Positions 10,085 through 18,373 of a stretch of 60,793 nucleotides of DNA are shown here, piece after piece. The stretch's first letter is position 1. Each line of letters starts with the position of its first letter. The notes under the pieces were generated by a model. That model worked only from the letters and a program-made list of their open reading frames with translations, was not told where the DNA came from and searched no databases. The translations under genes were made by a program, and so were the position numbers. The DNA comes from Prevotella pallens ATCC 700821 (lineage in GTDB: Bacteria; Bacteroidota; Bacteroidia; Bacteroidales; Bacteroidaceae): contig NZ_GL982514.1 of assembly GCF_000220255.1 (NCBI RefSeq), positions 1 to 60,793 on the forward strand, read 5' to 3'.

Positions 10085-10136
10085 ACATTCAAAAAACAAA
10101 AACCATACTTTTGCAATGCAAAAACCTACTTCTTGC
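10085..10136. repeat. 22-bp array interrupted by the mobile element (left half)
   Basis: Units AAAAACCATACTTTTGCAAT and AAAAACCTACTTCTTGC are intact up to 10136, after which the sequence becomes unrelated. The same stretch, with almost the same upstream 30 bases, continues uninterrupted at 36880-36965. The interruption here is taken as the left junction of the integrated element. Confidence 0.75.
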
Positions 10137-10200
10137 CTCTTAAGATGATTTCTAAAATGCAACTAATTGCAAATAAAGAAGTTACCTTGTTTATAAAACT

Positions 10201-10212
10201 GAATAGGTAACG
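10201..10212 (-). other. Putative integrase arm-type site, left end
   Basis: GAATAGGTAACG is an exact reverse complement of the 12-mer at 34863-34874 near the other end of the element. Related GTTACCT and GGTAACGATTT versus GGTAATGATTT motifs also occur at both ends. Such outward-lying repeats are expected for the arm sites of heterobivalent tyrosine integrases. Confidence 0.45.
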
Positions 10213-10262
10213 ATTTGGAAACGAGCAAGCTACTTGGCTTCGCTGTTTTCTGCCTAACAAAG

Positions 10263-10317
10263 AACGCTTGTTATTCTGTCTGCAAAGATAATACTTTGTT
10301 ACCGAATAACAAGCGTT
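10263..10317. repeat. Perfect 14-bp inverted repeat near the left end
   Basis: AACGCTTGTTATTC (10263-10276) and GAATAACAAGCGTT (10304-10317) are exact complements separated by 27 bp. The spacer contains, on the minus strand, TATCTTTGC, a -7-like box. It lies between the arm-like site and the last cargo gene and may be a recombination or regulatory site. Confidence 0.6.
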
Positions 10318-10415
10318 TATGATGAAATATTATAGTCTTTTCATTTTCCTATATGCTGTGCTAATATAGATAGGGGGAGTGTAAGAACTGGAAAACGATC
10401 TATTATAAACCATAT

Positions 10416-11081
10416 TTACTTGTAGTTATTATATATTAGAATAAAAGTTCGAGAGATATAATCGTTATGTTCTATTTTCTTAACCCGTATTCTTAAATTT
10501 TGTGAATTTGGCAGATAAAAAACATGGCTATGGATACACTTAATATATCCTAATTTTACTTTATTTTTATAAACAGATACAGCACAAGGATCAAATTTGT
10601 TATCCCTTTCTTGTTTCCATTCCAACTCGTCTCCTTCATTAATGTATATGTTGTCATGTGTATTTACGCTCAGACCTGTCAATTCTGAAACAAATCTAAT
10701 ACCTTCTACACCATAATATTCTGCAAGAAATTCAAAATTATCTGTTGGAAGCATTCCTTGTGTGTAGGCTAACAGTCGATAAGTGTCTTTTTGTGCAGAC
10801 ACAGGAATCTCCCAAAACTTATAATAATCTTCTATATCGCTACGCTCGCTGTCATTAATGCGTAAAGACAATATTTTTAGCACATTTATACTGTGTAATT
10901 TCTCTGTGTCAGGGAAATCAGGAAAGCAAACAAATCCATCTTTTTTTGCTTTTTCAACGCCATTCTTGATATATTTGAAAGTTGTTTGAGAGGTATTGGA
11001 CTTGATTGTTGCTACAGGTATTCTGCGATAACCTTTACCCAATCGCCAAACTAATATGATACATTTTATATGTGGATGCAT
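10416..11081 (-). CDS. HIRAN domain protein, partner of a HipA-like kinase
   Basis: About 221 residues from the ATG at 11081; an in-frame TTG at 11087 would overlap the upstream stop as TTGA. The C-terminal 90 residues match the HIRAN pattern: an acidic ELEWKQERDN, then FDPCAVSVYKNKVKLGYI with the conserved DP-AV-V and LGY. HIRAN domains bind DNA ends or damaged DNA in SWI/SNF and other proteins. The N-terminal part (YRRIPVATIK..., later WEIPVSAQKDTYRLLAYTQG) is not recognised. It is the last gene of a three-frame operon with the split HipA-like kinase. HipA plus HIRAN pairs are recurrent in Bacteroidetes; a DNA-sensing or antitoxin-like role is inference only. Confidence 0.7.
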   Translation of the reverse strand: MHPHIKCIILVWRLGKGYRRIPVATIKSNTSQTTFKYIKNGVEKAKKDGFVCFPDFPDTEKLHSINVLKILSLRINDSERSDIEDYYKFWEIPVSAQKDTYRLLAYTQGMLPTDNFEFLAEYYGVEGIRFVSELTGLSVNTHDNIYINEGDELEWKQERDNKFDPCAVSVYKNKVKLGYIKCIHSHVFYLPNSQNLRIRVKKIEHNDYISRTFILIYNNYK

Positions 11082-11083
11082 AG

Positions 11084-11686
11084 TCAAATTTTCTTTAGAT
11101 TATTGATTCGTGTATCTATCACCTGAAAAATAAACTCTTTACGGGCATATGTTAAACCATATTTTTCTCTGTATTGTTCTGGGAGATTACTATCTATATT
11201 AGTAATTAATTCATATATTTCTTTTTGATTGTAAACATTCAATACATTCCTAATCTCATTATCTATAAAAGGACTCCATTCTTCATGTTTCTTTATAAAT
11301 CTCAAAAGTTCTTCATGAGAAGGTTTCTTTCTTGTTTCTTCTATTCTAAGTTCAGATACACCATTTCTAATATATTTATCAAACTTACTTTGAATATCTA
11401 AATGCTGCTGTATTTGTTCTTCGCTAAATTCACGACCTAGACAACAACCGCTATCATATATTGGAGCACTTTTTTTTCTAACATTAATTTCCAAATTTAT
11501 ACTCTGTTTTCTATGCTTCTTAAATAAAAAACTAAAGTTGTTTTTATTCGTTTCTATTTTTGTTATATTTATTGACTCAATGATACCCCAGTTACTTTGA
11601 TGTCTATCGCTATTTCCAATTATAGCATCAAATATTAAAGTACGAATAAATTCCTGTATGTAGAATTCCGCATTGTAGGCTTTCAA
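11084..11686 (-). CDS. HipA-like kinase, C-lobe (frame-split second part)
   Basis: 200 residues carrying the catalytic half of a HipA-family Ser/Thr kinase: IIGNSDRHQSNWG gives the catalytic Asp27 and Asn32, and APIYDSG gives the metal-binding Asp78. The only possible start is a TTG at 11686, because no Met codon occurs inside the frame. That TTG overlaps the stop of the preceding ORF (CTTTGA). The ATP-binding N-lobe is in the upstream ORF, so this part cannot be a complete kinase alone. Either the gene is interrupted by a one-base frameshift (pseudogene or sequence error), or the halves are joined by a -1 frameshift, or they work as two coupled chains. Confidence 0.65.
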   Translation of the reverse strand: MKAYNAEFYIQEFIRTLIFDAIIGNSDRHQSNWGIIESINITKIETNKNNFSFLFKKHRKQSINLEINVRKKSAPIYDSGCCLGREFSEEQIQQHLDIQSKFDKYIRNGVSELRIEETRKKPSHEELLRFIKKHEEWSPFIDNEIRNVLNVYNQKEIYELITNIDSNLPEQYREKYGLTYARKEFIFQVIDTRINNLKKI

Positions 11687-12075
11687 AGCGTTTTGTACAA
11701 ACTCAAATGTATATCGCGAATATGATTTTTATCACTTGGATCATATGTTGGATCATGGTGAGAAAGTATAGAATGTCCTTCAACGAGAGATTCATTATCA
11801 TTGGGAGTTATCATATTCTTGGAAATACAACCAATTCTACCATTATAAATAGCAAGATCATATTTCAGGATTTTAAAGCCTAGTGCTGTACCTATCTCAA
11901 ATGCAAGAACTTCAGACCAATTTTCTGGAGTATAGTCTCGCTTTTCACGAACCATCGGGAATTTTAAAAAGTAGATGTCTCCCATATTGGGATCTATAAG
12001 CACAAGTTTATCTCTCGTCCCTTTCGTAGAAGAGGCGGATATTCTAGGCCAATTAGAGACATCGTGGAATTCCAT
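11683..12075 (-). CDS. HipA-like kinase, N-lobe (frame-split first part)
   Basis: 130 residues holding the nucleotide-binding half of a HipA-like kinase: a P-loop-like SASSTKGTRDK (residues 13-23) and the ATP-contacting Lys38 in IYFLKFP. It ends LSLYKTL just where the following ORF (AYNAEFYIQEFI...) would continue the fold, so the break falls between the lobes. It lacks the N-terminal subdomain 1 of E. coli HipA, and no HipB-like gene lies beside it. First gene of the three-ORF operon; the gap to the relaxase gene upstream is about 90 bp and could hold its promoter. In classical systems HipA phosphorylates a tRNA synthetase; the target here is unknown. Confidence 0.65.
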   Translation of the reverse strand: MEFHDVSNWPRISASSTKGTRDKLVLIDPNMGDIYFLKFPMVREKRDYTPENWSEVLAFEIGTALGFKILKYDLAIYNGRIGCISKNMITPNDNESLVEGHSILSHHDPTYDPSDKNHIRDIHLSLYKTL

Positions 12076-12164
12076 TAATTTTACTATATATTTTGTGCAA
12101 AGTTACAATTTTAAGTGAAAACTATGCCTTGTCAAGAAAGAAATCTTTTGAAATTAAGCATTTT

Positions 12165-13223
12165 CTATAATCCTCTCCCTCGTTTCTTTCTGTTCGCTTG
12201 GTATCTGAGCTTGCGCTGCCATGCTGCTTCGGCATAATCATCGCCCTGTGCGGTTGGTGTAATCATCCCGCCTAAGCCTTCCAACACTTCATCGACTACG
12301 CTCATGGCAGTATCAGCCACTGCGTCAATGGGACTTTGCATTTGTGGGATGTCATTGTCTCGTGAGATAGAGGAACGGCTTTTGGGTACAAGTTGATAAC
12401 CTGTATCAGGCTGTTCGTTCTTTTCTATCGGTTCCTGTAACGTTTGGTGTGGTCTTTTTAATGCTTCTTTGTTAGTTGGTTCAAAGTTATTCTTCAGGGA
12501 ACGGTAGCCGAACTCCCTGCCTATTTCCGACGCCTTGAAAGATTGTCCTCTGTATGAGAACTTCAAGCCATAGACCTTTCCCTGCTTGTTCTTCACGCGC
12601 TCTATGGTAATGCCGTTCTTGTTTAATTCGTAGAGGAACATGGAATGTCCCGTGATGCCTGTACCTTTGTATTTATCAAGCAGGGTATAGCATATTCTTT
12701 GCAGTTCTTTCTTTGCTTCCTCTCTTGTGGGATTGGCTTTTACCTTTTGGTGTTTCCTCTCCGCCTTGACCTCCTTTGCGATAGTCAAGCCTTTCTCCCT
12801 GCTGATGTCCTCCGCCACCCTCGCTGCCCTGTTGCTCACAAAAGTGGTGTCATATACCTCTCCACACAGACTGATGCGGTTGGCGATGATATGAATATGC
12901 CTGTTGTCGGTGTCCTTGTGTGTTACGGCTACCCATTGGTGATAGTCAAGCCCCATTCGCTTGGCAAACAGATGAGATATCCTCATCAATTCAGAAATAG
13001 GCAGTTTCTTCTTGTCCTGCGGAGCGATACCTATTTCGATACGGAGGAACTTGTTCCTGCATCGGCTGTTGTAGTCGCTGACCACCTTCATTTCCTCATG
13101 GATAGCCTTCGGCTCCCTGCTGCAAAGATTGTGGAAGGCAAGCCGATTACCTAACTTGCCCTCTCTGAAAATATAGTCTAAAGCTGTACTTCCGTGCGCT
13201 ATCGCCTTACACTTTCCTATCAT
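12165..13223 (-). CDS. Relaxase / mobilization nuclease
   Basis: 352 residues, a MobA/MobB-type relaxase that nicks the element's oriT and stays covalently attached to the DNA strand during transfer. The metal-binding motif is HKDTDNRHIHIIANR (His102, His109, His111), preceded by FLRIEIGIAPQD. Tyr17 (ALDYIF) is a plausible nicking tyrosine near the N-terminus. The C-terminal third is low in recognisable structure and ends in a basic RYQANRKKRGRG. It overlaps the MobC gene by 17 bp, so the two are translated together, as is usual in Bacteroides mobilizable elements. Confidence 0.9.
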   Translation of the reverse strand: MIGKCKAIAHGSTALDYIFREGKLGNRLAFHNLCSREPKAIHEEMKVVSDYNSRCRNKFLRIEIGIAPQDKKKLPISELMRISHLFAKRMGLDYHQWVAVTHKDTDNRHIHIIANRISLCGEVYDTTFVSNRAARVAEDISREKGLTIAKEVKAERKHQKVKANPTREEAKKELQRICYTLLDKYKGTGITGHSMFLYELNKNGITIERVKNKQGKVYGLKFSYRGQSFKASEIGREFGYRSLKNNFEPTNKEALKRPHQTLQEPIEKNEQPDTGYQLVPKSRSSISRDNDIPQMQSPIDAVADTAMSVVDEVLEGLGGMITPTAQGDDYAEAAWQRKLRYQANRKKRGRGL

Positions 13224-13638
13224 CTCTCGTCAAATTTAAGACCTTATAAATATCATCATCAATCCGAAAGTGAGGGTCGAAAAAACGCTTAAATGCTTCT
13301 TTGGCACATATGGAAAGGTTCTTGGTTATCGGCACCCATGACTCGTCCTTTATCCTGATGAGGTTGGAAACCTGTGCGTAGTACATTCCCGTTCGGTGGA
13401 GTACGGCAATGGCTTCCTTTTCATTGTCGGTCATCTTGGGAACGGCTACCACTTCACCATTCAAAAGAATCTCACGGCAGTACTCGGAGAACTTCCGCCC
13501 TGTGCTTTCTGCTTTTGCCTTGATGCGCTGCTTCTCCTCCAAAGTACACCTAACCTTGATGAACTCCGTCTTGTTCATCTGTTTTTCTTCATTGTTCTTC
13601 TGCTGCCATTGGGTAGCTTTTCTTCTGTATTTCTTCAT
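13207..13638 (-). CDS. MobC-type relaxosome protein
   Basis: 143 residues with the MobC family pattern: an N-terminal ribbon-helix-helix-like start (FIKVRCTLEEKQRIKAKAES) and the conserved central block AIAVLHRTGMYYAQVSNLIR. MobC proteins bind oriT and help the relaxase open the DNA at the nick site. It lies directly upstream of and overlaps the relaxase gene, and the candidate oriT lies just upstream of this gene. Confidence 0.85.
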   Translation of the reverse strand: MKKYRRKATQWQQKNNEEKQMNKTEFIKVRCTLEEKQRIKAKAESTGRKFSEYCREILLNGEVVAVPKMTDNEKEAIAVLHRTGMYYAQVSNLIRIKDESWVPITKNLSICAKEAFKRFFDPHFRIDDDIYKVLNLTRDDRKV

Positions 13639-13659
13639 ATAAGTTTCTCTGAAAGTTAA

Positions 13660-13880
13660 GCATTATGGATGATTCGTTGCTGCTTAATTTCTGAATACTG
13701 ACCGATGAGAACGGAGTGATTACGGTCTTATCTCCCCGATAGATAGACGAGGGGAGCAAGCGCAGTTTGTGGGTACAAACTGACGTCTTGCAATATCAGC
13801 TGAGATACCGATAACGCCTTGGGGCGTTTCCCCTGCCGAAAGTGAATACACGGCATTCCGTGTCTAACTGCGTTCGTGGC
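13660..13880. other. Candidate oriT region
   Basis: The 364-bp gap upstream of mobC contains two clear hairpins: CAGTTTGT/ACAAACTG with a GGGT loop (13763-13782) and ACGCC/GGCGT with a TTGG loop (13814-13827). Position next to mobC/relaxase and the hairpins are typical of oriT; the nick site cannot be read. An open frame here (13728-14018, minus) is probably incidental. Confidence 0.5.
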
Positions 13881-14002
13881 ATTCCCACCGTTCAGGCATT
13901 TGGTCAAGAATTTTGTATTCATTTCTTTTCGGTAAGGGTCGAGGGTTTCAAAGAAAAGGGACAACCTTTTTTGTGCAAAACCCTCGACCCTTTTTCTCAT
14001 AC

Positions 14003-14554
14003 TTATAGTTTTCTCCACTTCTCTATATCCTCATGGTATTCTTCCAAATGACTGCGCACGAGGTTCTCCACGAAACTTGAAAGGTTGCTGCCCCTGTCGC
14101 CCAATCTTCGCACAATGAAGTCGGCACGTTCCTGTGTCTCTTTGCTCAGATAGACAGCCTTCCTATTACTGAGTTTGGCAGGTAAAAGATAGGCTTGCTT
14201 GTAGGCTTCAAGCGTTTCCTTTCTCATTTTGGCACTGATGCGTTTCTGAACAGGAACGCTCTCGGAGTGCTGCGGACGCTCGTCATTCTGCGGTCGCTTG
14301 GCATTCTGCGATTGCCCAATATGCCGTGCCATCCTGGATTGCTCTGATTGCTCCGTGGAACACTCCGATTGGATTTTTGCCGTACGTTTTTCCTGCTGCC
14401 GTGCATCCTCTATCGGCTCTTTCATGGGAGCGGTACTCCCCTTTAATGCGACTTCATTTTGCGTTGTCGGCACACTGCCGTCTTCGTCATCTCCTCCGTT
14501 CAGATACCATTCGAGGCTCTTGTCCGCTTCTGTAGTGTTCATATTCTTTTCCAT
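14003..14554 (-). CDS. DUF3408 protein of Bacteroidetes mobile elements
   Basis: 183 residues. The N-terminal half is hydrophilic and rich in Gln, Arg and Pro. The C-terminal 60 residues (KAVYLSKETQERADFIVRRL, then SNLSSFVENLVRSHLEEY) match the DUF3408 ribbon-helix-helix-like domain found with mobilization genes in Bacteroides conjugative elements. It probably binds DNA and helps assemble the relaxosome or regulate mobilization. It follows the primase gene after 4 bp, so it shares that operon. Confidence 0.8.
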   Translation of the reverse strand: MEKNMNTTEADKSLEWYLNGGDDEDGSVPTTQNEVALKGSTAPMKEPIEDARQQEKRTAKIQSECSTEQSEQSRMARHIGQSQNAKRPQNDERPQHSESVPVQKRISAKMRKETLEAYKQAYLLPAKLSNRKAVYLSKETQERADFIVRRLGDRGSNLSSFVENLVRSHLEEYHEDIEKWRKL

Positions 14555-14558
14555 TTCT

Positions 14559-15551
14559 CTATCTCATTTTATGTTTAACTTGTTTTACCTTTATGGGATT
14601 GGTTTGTGTTTGTGACATCGTCAATGATAGGCTTTTCTGCTGTTCACGCACCCTATGGATGTGATATTCGTTGAGGTCTTTGAAGTTCCTGTAATGCACG
14701 GACATATCATCTACCTTGAAACCAGCCTCCATGAAATCCTCCGTAGCTCTCCGTCCAGCTTCGTCATTGTCAAGGAAGGTACGAATGGAGGATACTTGCC
14801 TGTCATTGAGATAGCGAATGCTCCTTGCCACATTACTCACGGAGTTCATCACAAGGCAAAGGCTGATGATTTCTTCTTTCATTGAAAGGAAGGATAGAAA
14901 GTCCATAAAACCTTCGAACACGCAGACCGGTTTCATTCTATCCGTTATCTTATCCGTGAACACGGGGGTAATATCCTTCGGAGCAATCGTTCCCTTGAAA
15001 GAGCCGTTATCCCGAAGTTCATAACCGCCCGATTGGTTGGCGAAACCTATGGCTTGATAGTGCAGCCCTCTTACCTCATAGCTGATACAACGCAGAAAGG
15101 GCATAGCCTTTTCTAAGTTGATGCAGCGGTCTTCCTGAAGATACTTTAATAAGTGTGGAGGTAAGGTGTCTGATATTTCTATCAGTCTCCTTACTCCACT
15201 TGCGGATGCCATAGGTATGCTACTTCTTTTCATTGCCATGTCTGCCTTTTGAGAACTACAAGCAGTGCTATCGGGTGCGTTCCGTCCCAAAATGCGGATG
15301 CCTTCCGACAATGTGCAGCCTTCCAATCGCATACAAAGGTCGATAATACTTCCACCTTTGCCTTCGGCATAGTCTATCCAAAGATTCTTCTCTGTGTCCA
15401 CCTTGAAACTTGGATGTGTGTCTTCACGAAACGGTGAACGGTAGAGGGCATAAGATGGTGTCCTACGCACAGATTTGATACCTTTCCTTTCAAGATACTC
15501 CACTATGGGGTATTGCTTGATGCGTGATAAATCTTCTTCTTTCATTGTCAT
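14559..15551 (-). CDS. Toprim/CHC2-type DNA primase-like protein
   Basis: 330 residues. The N-terminal 90 residues resemble the CHC2 zinc-binding domain of DnaG (YRSPFREDTHPSFKV, WIDYAEGKGGSIIDL), with the first metal ligands replaced in this subfamily. The toprim part carries VCVFEGFMDFLSFL (acidic metal site) and later RTFLDNDEAGRRA with the DxD-like acidic pair. It corresponds in position to the primase of NBU elements and presumably starts lagging-strand synthesis after transfer or during element replication. It sits between VapE and the DUF3408 gene. Confidence 0.85.
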   Translation of the reverse strand: MTMKEEDLSRIKQYPIVEYLERKGIKSVRRTPSYALYRSPFREDTHPSFKVDTEKNLWIDYAEGKGGSIIDLCMRLEGCTLSEGIRILGRNAPDSTACSSQKADMAMKRSSIPMASASGVRRLIEISDTLPPHLLKYLQEDRCINLEKAMPFLRCISYEVRGLHYQAIGFANQSGGYELRDNGSFKGTIAPKDITPVFTDKITDRMKPVCVFEGFMDFLSFLSMKEEIISLCLVMNSVSNVARSIRYLNDRQVSSIRTFLDNDEAGRRATEDFMEAGFKVDDMSVHYRNFKDLNEYHIHRVREQQKSLSLTMSQTQTNPIKVKQVKHKMR

Positions 15552-15762
15552 TATAATTATTGGTTGAACATTTATTCATTCTGATTTTATATCGGATTAT
15601 ATTTTGATTATGCTGATAGGGCAAACTTCATTTATTCTTTTTCGTTTCCTAAAGTTTTTCCCCTAAAAACTTTTTTCACTTTCTTCTTACTACATATATT
15701 TTGATTGTAAGTGATTGACATTCAGGTATGAGTTGTAGTAAACAACTATACTACATACGCTA

Positions 15763-17037
15763 CTATATCAAACTACTACAACTATTTACCAATGGGCAAG
15801 GATGGATTTTCCTAATCTTATACACATAGACAGGACTACAACCCTCACGCCTCTTGCTTACCTTTTCAAAGCCAGCTCTTTTGAGTGCTTCGCCCATACG
15901 TTTGAGTGTCAAAGGTTGATGCGTATAAACACCTAAATAAGCGAGTATTTCGGTAGTGGTCATATAAGCACAATGAGGATTGTCCTCTGTTGACTTTTCA
16001 AAACAGCGTAATAGTAGTTCCATTTCTGCGGTCTGTACTTGGAAGTCCTCACTCTCCTTGTAGAGTTCCGTGATTTCTTCATCGTTAAACCAATATCGGA
16101 AGCCAGCGTTTAACAAGGCTTCCGCTTCGGTATAGACTGCATCCATAGAAATACCTTTAGCTCGTTCAATATCAATGGCAAGCACCTCAAAGGGTAGAAA
16201 TCGTCTGCTTCCTGTGGGGTCAGTCAAGAAGTCATTGCCGTTCACTGATGCTACAAAACTTGCCAAGTGTGGGTGTTCCTCCACATACTTGTCGTAGGGC
16301 ATACGGTATTTGACCATCGGGCAGGTGATGAGGTTCTTCAGTTCGTTCTCGTCCCGCTTATTGAGGGTTTTGAGCTGATCGTCGATGTTTACGATAAGGT
16401 TCTGACCGATATAGGTGAGTGTGTCCTTCTCCTGCGGATATATCTTGCCAGTATAGCTGTAACCTTTAAGCGCAGGCGGACAAAGCAAATCAAGAAAGGT
16501 GGTCTTGAACTTTCCTTGTTCCCCTGTTAGTACAAGACAGGTATGGTTACGGCATTCACGGTCGTCCATAGCGTTGGCAACCACTGCAACAAGCCATTTG
16601 GTAAGGTACGGCAGCCACTTCTCGGAGTTACGGACGGTAACGCACGATGCAAGATTGGCGATGGCGCATTGGTTTATCTCTATCTTGTACAGCACTTCTG
16701 AAGCATCAACCGTTGGCAAAGCCTTGAAGTAGTCCTGTATGGGATTGATACGGGGAGAAAAGCTGCTTTCAATGATGGAATAGAGATTATCAGCGGAAGT
16801 AATAATACCTTCCTCGCTATCAAGTTCCCTGCGAAAGGAATTGATGTCATAACGGCTGACCTTACTATACACATTGGCATATTTGGGAGAAAACTCTGTT
16901 CTGCCAAGTACAGTGTTGAACCTGAAGTCATAATGGGTGGAGAGGTAGCTTTCTATCTCCTTGTTTTTGGAAGTTTGCCTACTATGCTTCGGCTTGTCTT
17001 CTGCGTGTATATTGCTATTGTCTGCGCATTTCTTCAT
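15763..17037 (-). CDS. VapE-family helicase-like protein
   Basis: 424 residues from the ATG at 17037 (MKKCADNSN). An in-frame start 78 bp further upstream adds an unlikely leader. The core has a P-loop TGEQGKFKTT and a Walker B-like NLIVNIDDQL, followed by ASVNGNDFLTDPTGSRRFLP, the signature of the virulence-associated E (PF05272) superfamily. These proteins are SF3-like helicase/primase partners in phages and mobile elements. A C-terminal winged-helix-like tail (LAYLGVYTHQPLTLKRMGEA) follows. It is the first gene of the minus-strand replication/mobilization block and diverges from the two HTH genes. Confidence 0.85.
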   Translation of the reverse strand: MKKCADNSNIHAEDKPKHSRQTSKNKEIESYLSTHYDFRFNTVLGRTEFSPKYANVYSKVSRYDINSFRRELDSEEGIITSADNLYSIIESSFSPRINPIQDYFKALPTVDASEVLYKIEINQCAIANLASCVTVRNSEKWLPYLTKWLVAVVANAMDDRECRNHTCLVLTGEQGKFKTTFLDLLCPPALKGYSYTGKIYPQEKDTLTYIGQNLIVNIDDQLKTLNKRDENELKNLITCPMVKYRMPYDKYVEEHPHLASFVASVNGNDFLTDPTGSRRFLPFEVLAIDIERAKGISMDAVYTEAEALLNAGFRYWFNDEEITELYKESEDFQVQTAEMELLLRCFEKSTEDNPHCAYMTTTEILAYLGVYTHQPLTLKRMGEALKRAGFEKVSKRREGCSPVYVYKIRKIHPCPLVNSCSSLI

Positions 17038-17571
17038 AATCGTCCTAAAATGGTTTCTGAAAGTGAAGTTAAGGAGGATAATTCTGACAGCCAAGCATTC
17101 TCGGTGTGCTTGCATAATGTTGCATAGACTTGCTATAAAATTCCTTGTGGGAAATCATCAAACATCTTAGTTTTTAGTGGAGTAAATGGAGAAATCAAAG
17201 GATAAAAGGAAATGATACAAATACCAATAATTGATTGGTTTTGTAACAAACCACATTCAAATGCGGTATTCTGCACATTTGGGTAGTGAGCTATAAGTAA
17301 AGGAATAACAAAGAACGGATAAGGCGAAAATAACTACCTATTTAAACAAAAAGCAATCCACAAAAAGATGTAAGCAAAAATTAAGAGCTTATCTCTATGT
17401 TCTCAGAAATCTTAGAACAAGATAGAAGGCTTATGCCAAATGGTTGATTGTATCTTTATATTCTATTGGCAGTGAAAGAAGAAAAGTGGGTGTTTCAGTG
17501 TTGATAACGACAAGAAATGAGGAAGAAATTTTCATCGTGTTTCCTTTGTTTTCCCTACTGTTCCTTAGTGC
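17038..17571. other. Divergent intergenic region, no gene seen
   Basis: Between the VapE gene (minus) and the HTH pair (plus) lie more than 500 bp that are AT-rich and lack a supported ORF. It presumably holds the promoter of the VapE operon, but no clear consensus was found on the minus strand. Confidence 0.4.
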
Positions 17572-17603
17572 TTTGAGCATAAGGAAACTATTCCTACTTT
17601 TGC
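17572..17603 (+). promoter_or_regulatory. Promoter of the HTH gene pair
   Basis: TTTG (17572-17575), 19 nt, TACTTTTGC (17595-17603): a full match to the Bacteroidetes promoter pattern, about 65 bp before the first HTH start codon. Confidence 0.7.
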
Positions 17604-17668
17604 ATCGTGCTGGGGCGCAGAACGCTGCAACACAAAAAAACAGTAACAACAAACAAAACAATAGAAGT

Positions 17669-17956
17669 ATGGGGTATTTAATAATTACAGACCAGAACTG
17701 GCAGAAACTAAGGGACGAGATATTAAGTCTTGCCGACTGCTGCCACAAGGCATTTGGAGAGAAGTGTAAGCACACAGATTGGCTTCACAATGGTGATGTG
17801 TGCAGGTTACTTAACATCAGCAAGCGCACCTTGCAGCACTACCGTGATACGGGCGTGCTGCCGTTTACACAAATCGGACACAAGTGCTATTACAGGCGTG
17901 AGGACGTGGAGCGGTTGTTGCAGACAAAATCAGAGAAAACCAAGAACAATAAATAA
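17669..17956 (+). CDS. Excisionase-like helix-turn-helix protein 1
   Basis: 95 residues starting MGYLIITDQNW at 17669. The frame is open further upstream, but that sequence contains the promoter. Residues 40-85 form a MerR/excisionase-type winged HTH (GDVCRLLNISKRTLQHYRDTG, then IGHKCYYRREDVERLL). Small paired proteins of this kind stand next to the replication block of NBU and CTnDOT elements and act in excision control. It is followed after 2 bp by a paralogous gene. Confidence 0.85.
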   Translation: MGYLIITDQNWQKLRDEILSLADCCHKAFGEKCKHTDWLHNGDVCRLLNISKRTLQHYRDTGVLPFTQIGHKCYYRREDVERLLQTKSEKTKNNK

Positions 17957-17958
17957 AG

Positions 17959-18249
17959 ATGGAAACAGTAAGAGATTTGAACATGGATTCGGACGAGATG
18001 CAGGTGGTGCTGTCCGCCATAAGAAGTGTGAGCAAACGGATAAAGGATGTAGCAGAGACATACAAGCCTCTCTTTGGCGGTGAGCATTTCCTCACAGGTA
18101 AGGAGGTGTGTGAACGGCTATATATCAGTCCTCGAACATTACAGGATTATAGGGACAAAGGAATTATACCCTATACGCAGTTTGCGGGGAAGATACTCTA
18201 TAAGGTTTCAGATTTGGAGAGGCTACTAGAGGAAAATTATAACACATAA
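17959..18249 (+). CDS. Excisionase-like helix-turn-helix protein 2
   Basis: 96 residues with the same fold as the gene before it: GKEVCERLYISPRTLQDYRD and a wing segment FAGKILYKVSDLERLL. The N-terminal 40 residues (MQVVLSAIRSVSKRIKDVAE) are helical. It is cotranscribed with the first HTH protein from the promoter at 17572. Predicted to bind DNA near the attachment or promoter sites of the element and regulate excision or mobilization. Confidence 0.85.
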   Translation: METVRDLNMDSDEMQVVLSAIRSVSKRIKDVAETYKPLFGGEHFLTGKEVCERLYISPRTLQDYRDKGIIPYTQFAGKILYKVSDLERLLEENYNT

Positions 18250-18373
18250 CAATTTTAGCACACCTCTATTTGTTGTAAAATCTAAAAAAAACTGGTTCAT
18301 CTTCTTTTTACACTTTTGTGTAATGTATTTCTTGATATACACTTCTAATTTCGCAAAAAATAAATTATCAGTT

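Noticed and set aside
13728..14018. A 96-codon minus-strand ORF upstream of mobC
   Set aside because: It overlaps the DUF3408 gene and covers the oriT-like hairpins; low complexity and no domain. Kept only as a note because similar frames occur at this place in related elements.
17444..17668. Longer N-terminus for the first HTH protein
   Set aside because: The 75 extra codons contain the consensus promoter at 17572 and no domain; the ATG at 17669 is preferred.
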